DNA from: Kalaharituber pfeilii
Lineage: Eukaryota; Ascomycota; Pezizomycetes; Pezizales; Pezizaceae
Direction of reading: 5' to 3'
Assembly: GCA_015179045.1 (NCBI GenBank)
Contig: WHUZ01000352.1
Coordinates: forward strand, 1-10,353
DNA: 10,353 bases
This document shows positions 1 to 8,048 of this stretch, piece after piece (positions within the stretch are counted from its first letter, which is position 1; each line of letters starts with the position of its first letter). The notes below the pieces were generated by a model. It was not told the DNA's origin. It did not search any database and saw only the letters and a list, made by a program, of their open reading frames with translations. The position numbers and the translations under genes were made by a program.

Positions 1-285
1 TGTAAGTGACCTTTGAATTTGATAAGTGACTTACAGTCACATGCTAGTTGCTAGTTATAAAGTAGTATAGTAGTGGCACATGAAATTGAAGCCCTAAGGT
101 GGTAATAGATGACTGGGGGTTAATATATAGAGAGTCTGGAATGTACTCTGCCTACGGGGGAGTAATATCATGGCTTGGCGTACCATGGCGGCAGAGGGAA
201 GCTGATTACTAGTACATGTAGATGTCTGAAAAGAAGCTAAGATTCTTGACCATATGTGTAAAATGTAAGCGAGTTACTGACTGGC
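1..285. other. Unassigned AT-rich flank
   Basis: I see no convincing coding region, RNA gene or complete repeat here. A small perfect hairpin sits at 26-40 (GTGACT, loop TAC, AGTCAC), and the 8-base word TAAGTGAC occurs twice (3-10 and 23-30). A G-rich run followed by AGTAATATCATGG (about 155-173) resembles a polypurine tract and LTR start, but no matching LTR follows. The stretch lies outside the left arm of the inverted repeat and may belong to yet another old insertion. Confidence 0.5.
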
Positions 286-388
286 CCATATGGATACTCT
301 ATATTACTGACCATACTATTGGGTAGTACCAGTAGTTCTACCTTTTGGTGCAATAGTTTGCAAATAGTCAGTTGCAATCCATAATAAC
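286..388 (+). repeat. Left arm of ~105 bp inverted repeat
   Basis: Positions 286-388 read, as reverse complement, nearly the same as 10249-10353. The core around TTTTGGTGCAATAGTTTGCAAA is identical in both arms over more than 30 bases. The outer part differs at roughly ten positions, mostly transitions, giving about 88-90 percent identity by eye. Both strands are largely free of stops here, so I cannot tell whether it is coding. The inner edge falls almost exactly where the decayed reverse transcriptase reading begins. It may be a fragment of another dispersed element present in opposite orientations, or the terminal repeat of something larger. The right arm runs to the window edge, so its true length is unknown. 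Confidence 0.85.
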
Positions 389-1260
389 CTACAAGTATAG
401 TCAGATTCATGAATAATGTATTTAAGAAATTAATCAATATATATATAAGAATATATCTAGATAATATATTCATTTACAGTCTTATTCTAAAACAGTACTA
501 GGAAGATCTATATAAAGTCGTAGAAGCTATATTAGTATATCTACTAGTATTTAAAATATTAAAATATAAAATATTACTAAAGATAATTTATATACTTAGT
601 CATATTATTATAAAAGTAGAGATATAGGCAGAATTTATTAAAATTGACTAAATTAGCTAGATACTAATCCTAATAATAAGAAAACAACTACAAGTATTAG
701 TAAGCATAGTAATATATCTAATAAGGTTTATACCTATACTAGCACTAGCATTAGACTCTCGAATAATACTAGTAGGAGAAACTCAAGAATAGATATAGAT
801 ACTAATATATAATCATATAGTAAAGCTAGTAAAAGAATATATAAAAAAGAGTTAGGAAATCAGGCTATTAGATTATTAATCAAAAGACTCTATATTTTTA
901 GTAACAGATGCTAGTACAACAGGCATGGAAGCATAGATAGTACAAGAGAAAACAATTAAAATAGTAAAACTAGCAGGGTTTGGTTAGAAAATTTGGCAAG
1001 GCAGAATTCAATTACTCAATATATAAAAAAGAACTGTTGGCAGAAGTTAATGTACTAAGAGTCTTTAGGAATGAGCTAATAAGAATCCATGTAATAATTT
1101 ATACTGATTATCAGCCTCTAGTTATATTCTAAAAAAGTTAGACCTTAGACTAAGGATGTAAAGGTGAAAAAAAGTACTATAGGAATTTGACTATAAGGTA
1201 AGATATTGGGCAAGAAATAAGAATAGAAGAGCAGATATACTATTAAGAATAAATAAGGAG
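388..1260 (+). pseudogene. Decayed Ty3/gypsy reverse transcriptase and RNase H remnant
   Basis: Frame 1 from about 388 to 975 reads like the C-terminal half of a gypsy reverse transcriptase. A catalytic box YLDN-IFIYS lies at 454-480, where the family has YLDD; the second Asp (463-465) is AAT, one G-to-A change from GAT. Then come a tether region ending in RFIP (about 726) and an RNase H start, TDAS, at 904. The reading moves to frame 2 for a KAEFNYSIYKKELLAEV block and IYTDYQPL (about 985-1125), then back to frame 1 for EFDYKVRYWARNKNRRADILLR (about 1180-1250), the RNase H end. Many in-frame TAA and TAG stops sit where Gln or Trp is usual, as expected from C-to-T or G-to-A changes. The fingers and palm start are missing. 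This is probably the upstream half of the pol that resumes near 9060. Confidence 0.8.
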
Positions 1261-1640
1261 TAGCCTGCCCTCTCTGTAGAAGAAATCCCTAGATACCTAT
1301 AAACTATTACCTCTGCAGCCACCTCTTTAATACTAAAGCCACTAACACTTCTACTACCACAACAACAACTACTACCAACATTACTACCAAAAATGTCTGC
1401 CTTCCCTCTTTCCTCCTCCTGGGCAAAGGTAGCTGCCTCTACCACCTCCTTTTCCTCCTCTTTTACTGCCATTAATGGCAGAAAACCCTCCTCTGCTACT
1501 GTGACAGCACCCTCCTCCTACCACTTACCAAAGCTGGCCTTCTATGGGCTAGAAGAAGAATCATCCTCTATAGAGGATGGAAGACTCCCCTTCTTCCCCC
1601 ACCATCCAGGCCTTAAATGCCCATAAAGGGTTTTGAGGCA
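1261..1640 (+). other. Ser/Pro-rich open stretch after RNase H, identity unknown
   Basis: The frame 1 that carries the RNase H end continues through two stops near 1261 and 1300 and is then open to the stop at 1624-1626. The predicted peptide is rich in Ser, Thr, Pro, Ala and Leu, with a short acidic patch (LEEESSSIEDG) near 1550-1580. It is much more GC-rich and pyrimidine-rich than the pol remnant before it. It could be the RNase H-integrase linker of that old pol, preserved by chance, or part of a separate insertion. The opposite strand is also open in places, so the open frame alone is weak evidence of coding. I do not recognise any domain. Confidence 0.35.
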
Positions 1641-1704
1641 GCCCCTCAGATATCTCTCTTAGAAGATTTGAGAGACAGAAACCAAGGGAGAAAGAGAAGA
1701 AGCC

Positions 1705-1876
1705 AGTTACGGCTAAGTGAGACTTACCCGAGCAGGGAAACACTTACCCTGAATCCTTAGTAAGACCAATACTGCTAGACTGGACTAATTACTTGTTAGA
1801 CTTGGCAGAGGATTCTTTGTGTTTGAGTAAAGTAGTACTAAGGAAGTGTATGTCACTATTGATTGTAAGGTCTTTA
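1705..1876 (+). repeat. Truncated diverged LTR related to the young element
   Basis: The stretch begins GTTACGGCTAAG and follows the first ~170 bases of the young element's LTR in order: ACTTACCCG, ATAAGACCAA, a GACTGGACTAAT block matching GACCGGACTGAT, and GTGTCACTATT near the end. Identity is about 70-75 percent by eye, with small gaps. It stops where the young 5' LTR begins, and the remaining ~460 bases of this older LTR are not found on the other side at 8691. A purine-rich run (about 1681-1702) precedes it, as a polypurine tract would precede a 3' LTR. This suggests the young element, or a recombination product of it, sits in or against an older relative. Confidence 0.8.
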
Positions 1877-2508
1877 TGTTACGGCTAAGGTGAAGACTTA
1901 CCCGCCTCGGGGCAAACACTACCTTGTAATCGGCATAAGACCAACGCTGACTGACCGGACTGATCACCCGTTAGGCCTGGCTGTCGATTCTCGCATCGTT
2001 TCGTATAGGGTAGTGCTACGGAAGGGCGTGTCACTATTTATGGTTCGGAATCCTGCTTGACGCATGCACTCTGCTTATGAAGCTTTACTAATATACGCAC
2101 ATGCATTAGTACATACTGCTATATTTGTCTGGTACTATTTTTGCATGTTTTCGATTACGTCTTCTTATTATTGCTTGCATAAGAGTTAATCACGTTGGCC
2201 GTCATCTATTATTTGTTTGACTAGTCATGTATGATGAACGCAGTCTATATAAGCGCGGGCAATAGCATAGCTAGAAGAATCAAGACCCTAGCGGTGTTCT
2301 CAGTTCCTCTATAACTCAAATCCCATCGATTTATTCCTACGCCCGTGAATCGCTTCGTTCCACTTCGCGGCCCACTGCTATTATCTTACCTGCGTCCGCT
2401 ATGCCTTAAGCCTTCGTACTTATTACCAGACCGGCCGCGACCGCTTCCCCTTAGCCTTCACATCGGTCGGAGTCGCTTAGTTGAACAAAGCCCCTCACGC
2501 CCGTAACA
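1877..2508 (+). repeat. 5' LTR of the young element
   Basis: The 632 bp repeat starts TGTTACGGCTAAGG and ends GCCCGTAACA. Its first 300 bases match the 3' LTR except for one T in a T-run near 2003. From 2177 onward it differs at many sites and nearly always carries the C or G where the 3' copy has T or A, so this copy looks closer to the ancestral state. U3 holds a TATA box at 2246-2252, and R probably begins near 2290. Confidence 0.97.
2246..2252 (+). promoter_or_regulatory. TATA box of the 5' LTR promoter
   Basis: TATATAA lies 44 bases upstream of AGCGGTGT (2290-2297), the inferred start of the element RNA. The same TATATAA and the same 44-base spacing occur in the 3' LTR (8419-8425 to 8463), although the bases around it differ between copies. 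A transcription start 30-100 bases downstream of TATA is normal for fungi. The exact start site is inferred, not seen. Confidence 0.65.
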
Positions 2509-2510
2509 TT

Positions 2511-2518
2511 ACACCGCT
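2511..2518 (+). other. Self-priming primer-binding site (PBS)
   Basis: ACACCGCT lies two bases after the end of the 5' LTR, where a primer-binding site is expected. There is no TGG to match the CCA end of a tRNA. Instead the eight bases are the exact complement of AGCGGTGT at 2290-2297 in the LTR (8463-8470 in the other copy), 44 bases below the TATA box. This is the Tf1-type arrangement, in which the 5' end of the element's own RNA folds back as primer. The two-base gap fits integrase trimming of two bases. Eight pairs is short, so this is a good but not decisive match. Confidence 0.65.
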
Positions 2519-2536
2519 CTTCAAAACCCCGCCGCA

Positions 2537-4323
2537 ATGTCCGGACGAGCTGGCCCCTCCGATTTATCCATCTATGGTCAATGGACCGAATATACCTCCC
2601 GATCAGAACAACCTGGACCGCAAATTCGCGGGACTCTTCCCCCTTCCCTAACGCATGAAGAAGATGATGGAGAATCTGATGACACTACAGCGAAGTCGCC
2701 TTGAGCACGACGTCTAACCCTACTAATATTTCGCAGCATGCAGATAAAGGAAAAAAGCGACAAACACGCCAGGAAACCAAGAAGGGTGTCAAAAATTTAC
2801 GCACCTATATCCAAGCCTATCCGAACTGCCTCTCCGTTACGGAAATATTTCAGCGCCGAACCCTCCAGCCCAATCCAGTTTGTGGCCGAGATACGACCCT
2901 CCGGAGAGACGTTGAACAACTGGCAGCCTCTATGGGGCATGCTGTATACGAGACCACGACCCAAGCGAGGACAGAGGCAGAGCGCGCCTCCACGGATGTA
3001 GCTAACCTCCGAGCAGCGGACAGTTTAACCAAAATAAAAGACTATATCGATAGGGCGTATAGCCAACTAGGAGCGAAACTCATTGAAGCCCTGGAAAAGG
3101 TGGACACTTTGACAGATGCATTCAAAGGTAACGTAATACCCCTCTCCGAGAGTCACCGAGCTCTCCAAGAATGATGCAAGATTTCGTGAGCAATTTGAAT
3201 ACCATGAAGGACAAATGTTGCAGCAACAGCAGAACTTCGTCGTCCTCCGTCGCCTGCCCTCCTCCTCCTCCGGCACCCCAGCCGCTCCACCTCGCCAGCA
3301 CCTCCCCATCACCAGGAGCCCCTAGGCCCTCAGGCGGTGGTGCACCTCCACCATTTTCCGCTCCCGTACCGTCAAGTTCGCTTCCCAACGCCACCTCCTC
3401 CTCCCGCCTGCAAGGTCGCAACACTCAGAACCGCGGGGAGACAGCCCAACGCCTAAGATTCCGGCCCCGAAAGCTTATGATGGGAATCCATCTGACCTGG
3501 ACAATTTTTTGTACCTCATGGACGAATGGGTCTCTGCAACAGGACCATCGAAGGATCGAGGAAAGCTCTCCATGCTGACCTCTAGACTCACTGGACCCGC
3601 GCTCACCTTATTCCGTCATGAGCGGCCACCAACATACGAAACAGGAAAGACCATGTTGATAACCAAGTTCAGGGACTCCGCTGCGATCAGAGAAGCCGCC
3701 CACAAGATCCAAACAACCAAGCAGAAGGGGCGCATGCAGGACTTCCTGATCGAAATAGATGAGTACCAACATACAGCACAAATCCCAGATCCGGTGCTCA
3801 TTTCGTATGTTGCTCCTAATATCCGAGAGGAAGTACGCAACCTCCTTGCCGGTCACCCCTCGGTACATAAAGACTGGGAGCAGTGGAAAATAATGGGCTA
3901 CCTCAATTGCTGACATGCTGGGTCCCTCCGGTACCAAGCGATCAGCTCCCTCCTATACTAAGAACCCTCCTACCATCACCTCCCCCCGCTAAGAATGACA
4001 CAGCCTCCTCGACCCCACAAAATAAAAAGAACCAGATCTCGGAGGCATTGATTGCTGAAAGAAGGAAGAACCACCGTTGTCTTAAGTGTGGAGGATCAAG
4101 TCATAAGATTGCCCATTGCAATTCCAGGAGATGGTGGACCCGGAGGGAATGGGAGAAGGAAGAGAGCAAAGAAACGAAGCCTAAGAAAGAGGACAAAGGA
4201 AGTGTCAACTCTCTCGAATCCCGCATAACAAAGAGAAGAAGGACAGACCACGGCCACCTCAAAATTCAGGCCATCGAAGAATCCGAAAGAATCACTGAAC
4301 TGTCCGACTCGGGAAACGAGTAG
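2537..4323 (+). CDS. gag: Gag polyprotein, interrupted by several one-base frame changes
   Basis: Gag forms the virus-like particle that packages the element RNA. The likely start is ATG 2537 in GCCGCAATGTCC, the first ATG after the primer site. The reading runs in frame 2 (2537-2701), frame 1 (2701 to ~3150), frame 2 (~3160 to ~3895, with TAG at 3323), frame 3 (~3897-3985) and frame 1 (~3987-4323). Parts in order: an acidic N-terminus; a Lys-rich then helical region; a Pro/Ser-rich stretch (~3240-3430), where I cannot settle the frame; a retrotransposon Gag core from KAYDGNPSDLDNFL (~3470) to DWEQWK (~3890); and a zinc knuckle C-X2-C-X4-H-X4-C (4078-4119) followed by a basic region. It ends at TAG 4321, three bases after a slippery heptamer. 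Several changes fall in T, G or C runs (near 2700, 3895 and 3982). Confidence 0.88.
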
Positions 4324-5804
4324 AGGACCCTACGCAGCCTGGTAGGACTCCACGCCATAGCGATCTTCTTAGTTGCGACATACAGTTCAAGACTGGGAGG
4401 ACCGTCAGGGCTATTGTGGACTGTGCAGCCTCCGCTCCGATTGTTTCTCTGGCTTTAGGAAAAGAACTGGGACTGCGACCTCGAGTAAGGCCAGTCAAGA
4501 TTAAGCAAGGTGATGGCTCTCTTCTCTCTGGTGGATCTTTCGTTGTTAATACTTCGTTTTCGTTTTCTGGCGTTCCGGTTCCTGAATCTCTTTCTTCTGC
4601 TTTGGATTATGTGCACTCTCTTGATACAAGTGGAAAAAATGCTCCGGTTGATTTTATCTCTTCTTCTGATTTACGGCGTTCCGGACATGGAAGTGCAAAT
4701 GCTCTTGTTTTTGATTTTGATGCAGAAGTAATGGATATCGGGGACAGGGAATGTATCATTGGATTATCTTGGTTGAAGGAAAACGGGTTTTCTGTTGATT
4801 GCGGTAATGGCGTTTTACATCATGCTATGTTTGAAGTCCCGTGCACTCGCGTTGAGTTGCCTTCTGTTTCTGTTCTGTCAGTCTCCGATGAATTTGTTTT
4901 GGAAGAAGGAGACATGTTTTTGTTGTTGGACGCACGCGAGCACTACTCGCGCTATTCAGATGTTTTCTCGGAAGAACAGGCACGCCGATTACCCCGCACC
5001 GAAGTTGGGATCACGAAATCCCTTTTGAAAACCCGAACGCTAAAGCACCCCATGGTCCTATCTACAAGACCACATGGGAAGAAGACGAGGCACTACAAAG
5101 GTACATCGATGAACACTTGCCGACAGGTAAGATCAGAAGGTCAAGGTCCAAGGCGGCTTCACCAATCCTTTTGTGCGGAAAAAAGACGGGTCACTCCGAC
5201 TCTGCGTCGACTATCGGGCATTAAAAAACTCACAATCCCCAACAAATATCCTCTGCCCTTGATGTCGGAGTTACTTAAGAAGACCCAAGGCGGTAAATGG
5301 TTCACCAAACTGGACCTCAAGAATGGCTACAACCTCATCAGAATCAAGTCAGGCGACGAATGGAAAACGGCCTTCAAGACTGCAAAAGGCCTCTTCGAGT
5401 ATACCGTCATGCCCTTTGGACTCATCAACGCACCCGCATCCTTCCAGGAAATGATGGATGAGATCCTTCAAGGCATCGATGGAGTCGTTTGGTACCTGGA
5501 TGACATCTTGATCTATGGAGGCATAACAGAGAAGGACCACCAAAGGATAGTAGAAAAAGTGCTCGCTAAGCTAAGCGAACATGGGCTAGCGGTCAATTTG
5601 GCCAAATGCGAGTTCCATGTGCACGAAACTATATTCCTAGGACACTTAATTAATGGCACCGAGATCAAGATGGACCCTGCCAAACTGAGTACCATTCGTG
5701 ACTGGCCCCAACCTACAAAGAAGAAGGAGGTCCAAGCATTCTTGGGTTTGCCAATTATTACCGCCGATTCATCATCAACTATTCCGCTACGACCCGCCCT
5801 TTAA
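4298..5804 (+). CDS. pol: Pol part 1: aspartic protease and reverse transcriptase, frame-disrupted
   Basis: Frame 3 opens at about 4298 and is entered from Gag by the -1 slip. The protease lies near 4395-4900. Its active-site loop reads VDCAAS (4416-4433), where the family has D-S/T-G, so the key Gly is Ala (GCA, one change from GGA). The reverse transcriptase follows: WDHEIPF and WEEDEALQRYIDEHLPTGKI in frame 2 (~5003-5165), FVRKKDGSLRLCVDYRALK in frame 1 (5170-5226), then frame 3 with KLDLKNGY (catalytic Asp at 5313), a MPFGLINAPASFQ block (~5409-5447) and YLDD (5493-5504; catalytic pair at 5499 and 5502). All three RT Asp residues are present. Frame changes fall at CCCC 4992-4995, TTTT 5169-5172, AAAAAA 5223-5228 and TTT 5747-5749. 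After the last, frame 3 ends at an artificial stop at 5802. Confidence 0.93.
4311..4317 (+). promoter_or_regulatory. GGGAAAC slippery site for -1 gag-pol frameshift
   Basis: In the zinc-knuckle frame the bases read G GGA AAC GAG TAG, the correct X XXY YYZ phase for -1 slippage. A slip here continues AAA CGA GTA GAG into frame 3, which is open from about 4298 to 5804 and encodes the protease. The Gag stop follows after one codon. Downstream, CCTAC (4329-4333) pairs with GTAGG (4342-4346), and GAGT (4318-4321) can pair with ACTC (4347-4350). The 8-base loop contains GCAGC, which could pair with GTTGC (4372-4376) as a pseudoknot. The heptamer and phase are seen; the structure is an inference. 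Confidence 0.75.
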
Positions 5805-6413
5805 CGATCTTGACCGGAAACTTACCCTTCACGTGGGGAGCAGAGCAGCAATCTGCATTTTCGGAACTTAAAGAAAAGTTCATGACAGCTCCCATCCTAC
5901 GCCAGTTCAATCGATCCCTACCTACCATCGTGGAAACCGACTGCTCGGATCAGGCTCTCGCCGGTATCCTGAGTCAGTATCATGTCAAGGACGATGTCAC
6001 CACACTCCACCCTTGTGATTTTCACTCCCGCATCCTAAACCCCGCTGAGCGCAACTACCCCATCCATGATAAGGAACTATTAGCCATCTTCGAATGCCTT
6101 CACAAAAAATGGAGGATAGAGTTACTTGGGCTTAAGTTCACCGTCTATACTGATCACCATGCATTAAAGTACTTCACTACCAAACAACCTTAATAGCCGT
6201 CAAGCCAACTGGAGTCAAAAACTCTCCGAATTCGACTATATTATCAAATACATCCCCGGAAGGCTTAACGGCAAAGCAGACGCCCTCTCCCGACGAACCG
6301 GTGATGCCACCTCCGGCAGCATCGAACAGTTATTCAAAGACGGGCAACTGCTGGTAGATGAAGAAGCAGGTGAAGCAGAAGACATATGGGTAGATACCGG
6401 GTACCAACTGTGA
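5747..6413 (+). CDS. pol: Pol part 2: RT tether and RNase H, frame-disrupted
   Basis: This is the continuation of the same polyprotein, not a separate gene. Frame 2 picks up the end of the RT, FANYYRRFI and the tether PFTWGAEQQSAF (~5747-5860), then RNase H, which removes the RNA strand during cDNA synthesis. Its acidic residues are visible in ETDCSDQ (~5935), in HDKELLAI (~6067) and in YTDHHALKYF (~6150). After one extra T at 6190-6191 the reading passes to frame 3, giving the RNase H end YIPGRLNGKADALSR (~6250-6295). An acidic linker follows and stops at TGA 6411. The next frame (1) overlaps from about 6403, so the integrase N-terminus is again joined by a one-base shift. Confidence 0.92.
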
Positions 6414-7732
6414 TGACTGGGAAAGAAATGGTGACGGACTCCTTGTGGTACCAGAGCAGTACCGACTGGAAGTGTTACGACAATGCCACGACTCTAACGT
6501 GGCTGGACATTGGGGGGTGCACAGAACCCAGGAACTTCTCTCAAGGAACTTCTACTGGGATGGGTGGAAGGATCAAGTAGCTGATTATGTCGCCGGCTGT
6601 GCAGCCTGCCTTAAGGCCAAAGCTGACCGACATCCGAGGCGAACCAAACTGATGCCCATGCCAACTGGAAGCAAACCTTGGGAAGAGATCGCAATGGACT
6701 TCGTTGGAGAGTTACCAGAATCCGAGGGCTACAATGCAATCTTGGTTGTCACTGACCGGTTCACCAAAATGCAAGTACATACCGGCAAAGAACACATGGA
6801 CAACCCGAGACGTCGCCAACGCTTTCATCAACGACGTCTTCAGACAATTCGGTCTACCCCTTCACATCACCTCAGACCGTGGACCGCAATTCGTCTCAGC
6901 CCTCTGGAAGGAGATCACCTCAAAGCTTGACATAGGTCTCCGACTCTCCACTGCTCACCACCCCCAAACAGATGGACTCTCTGAGCGCGCCATTCAAACG
7001 CTCAAGCAGTACTTGCGTATCTACTGTCATGACCGACAAAACCGATGGGCTACTTGGCTACCTCTAGCCGAGTTTGCATATAATTCTACTACGACATCCA
7101 CTCATGGATATAGCCCATTTCGATCGCTATACGGATTCGATCCCAAAGTTATACACCTCTCGGATGACCACACCTACGCTTCACCAGCCGCCGAAGACTG
7201 GCTCGACAGGATGACCACAGTACACAACCACATCGCAGACACTCTCAAGAAAATCAATGACCGACGCTCCAACCTATTCCTCGATAAAGCACGAAAGTTC
7301 CAGGTTGGAGACAAAGTTCTTATTGATCGGAGGAATCTTCGGATTACTTCGGGCAATAACCGGACTTTGACCAATAAATACATCGGTCCTTACCCAGTGT
7401 CAAGAGTGATCAACGATAGTGCTTATGAAGTTACATTGCCGCAAGGTATGCGACTTCATAAAGTCATCCACGTCTCCCTCCTGAAGCCCTTCCGAGAAAG
7501 ACTTGAACCCCAAGAGATGGAAGTCGATGACGACGACGAATTCTTCTATGAAATAGACCATGTCGTCGACTCCAAACGCATCAATAGGGTAGTAAAGTAT
7601 CGAATCCGTTGGCAAGGTTATGGCGAAGACGATGATACATGGGAACCGATAGGGAATCTACAACGATCCCTTGAATCCGTCAGAGAGTTCCATACACAGC
7701 ATCCAAGGAAGCCTCGAGACCCTACGGTCTAA
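6403..7732 (+). CDS. pol: Pol part 3: integrase with C-terminal chromodomain, one frame change
   Basis: Integrase inserts the cDNA into the host chromosome. The zinc-binding H2C2 domain is in frame 1: His 6487, His 6508, Cys 6598, Cys 6607. The catalytic core has its first Asp at 6697 (AMDFVGE). After a shift at about 6773 (probably a missing A) the rest is in frame 2: second Asp 6875 (ITSDRG) and Glu 6983 (GLSERA), exactly 35 residues apart, a complete DD35E triad. A GPY/F motif (KYIGPYPVSRV) lies near 7376-7408. A chromodomain lies at about 7556-7708, with KYRIRWQGYGEDDDTWEP as its core; in chromoviruses this domain reads histone marks and steers insertion. Two stops in tandem (TAATAA, 7730-7735) end the frame. 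All catalytic residues are intact. Confidence 0.95.
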
Positions 7733-7735
7733 TAA

Positions 7736-8035
7736 GGCATCGATGGCTACGGCCAGGCTACTTGGATTTCAGAGTATAGTGAGTACCTTTTCCTTACGAA
7801 GAGATTTTCTCCCACTGGGTTTTACTCTTCGGGAAGGTTTTTAACGGCTCACTAATGGCGAGTGCCAAAAGACACGCCAGTCTCACCGTCGGCCACGAGC
7901 AATAAAGTTCGGCTCGTGAAGTTGCCTCGCGTATAAGGTACGCCGATAGTTATATTAGCCATCAAGTTGAATACTCACAATCCCAATTAGTTTCGGTTTT
8001 CTTTTTGGTGATTGTCAGTCGGGACGACTGCCCTA
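7736..8035 (+). other. 3' noncoding region of the young element
   Basis: I see no open frame with recognisable content. Three structured parts stand out. At 7787-7850 there is TTTTCCTTACGAAGAG, then CCCACTGGGTTTT, then AAGGTTTTTAACGG, a layout close to a conserved block near the 3' end of plant Ty1/copia elements. At 7894-7918 there is a hairpin with a 7-base perfect stem (CACGAGC/GCTCGTG) and AATAAA at the start of its loop, which could be a polyadenylation signal. At 8016-8030 there is a 6-base perfect hairpin (CAGTCG, loop GGA, CGACTG) just before the polypurine tract. Confidence 0.6.
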
Positions 8036-8048
8036 GAACGGGGGGTAA
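8036..8048 (+). promoter_or_regulatory. Polypurine tract (PPT), plus-strand primer
   Basis: AGAACGGGGGG followed by TAA abuts the TGTTACGG start of the 3' LTR. Purine runs at this place resist RNase H and prime plus-strand DNA synthesis. The single C at 8039 interrupts the purines; the six Gs are the likely core. Confidence 0.75.

Noticed and set aside
153..175. Polypurine tract and LTR start in the left flank
   Set aside because: The G-run and following bases resemble the young element's tract, but no LTR sequence follows and there is no second copy. It may be a mutated relic and cannot be supported.
237..473. Minus-strand open frame of 78 codons over the left inverted-repeat arm
   Set aside because: It runs through the arm and into the antisense of the RT remnant around the YLDN box. 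A similar antisense frame in the right arm is short and contains a stop. No domain is visible, so it is not called a gene.
1191..1472. Minus-strand open frame with a Glu/Lys-rich start
   Set aside because: It overlaps the sense RNase H remnant and its composition follows from CT-rich sequence on the plus strand. It is treated as a shadow.
2509..2530. tRNA primer-binding site
   Set aside because: The sequence after the LTR does not begin with TGG and does not resemble common primer tRNA ends such as initiator Met. The self-priming match explains the site better.
3171..3578. Pro-rich open frame as a separate gene
   Set aside because: Its first and last parts are out-of-frame readings of Gag. 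Only the middle (about 3240-3430) might be the true Gag frame. It is included within gag.
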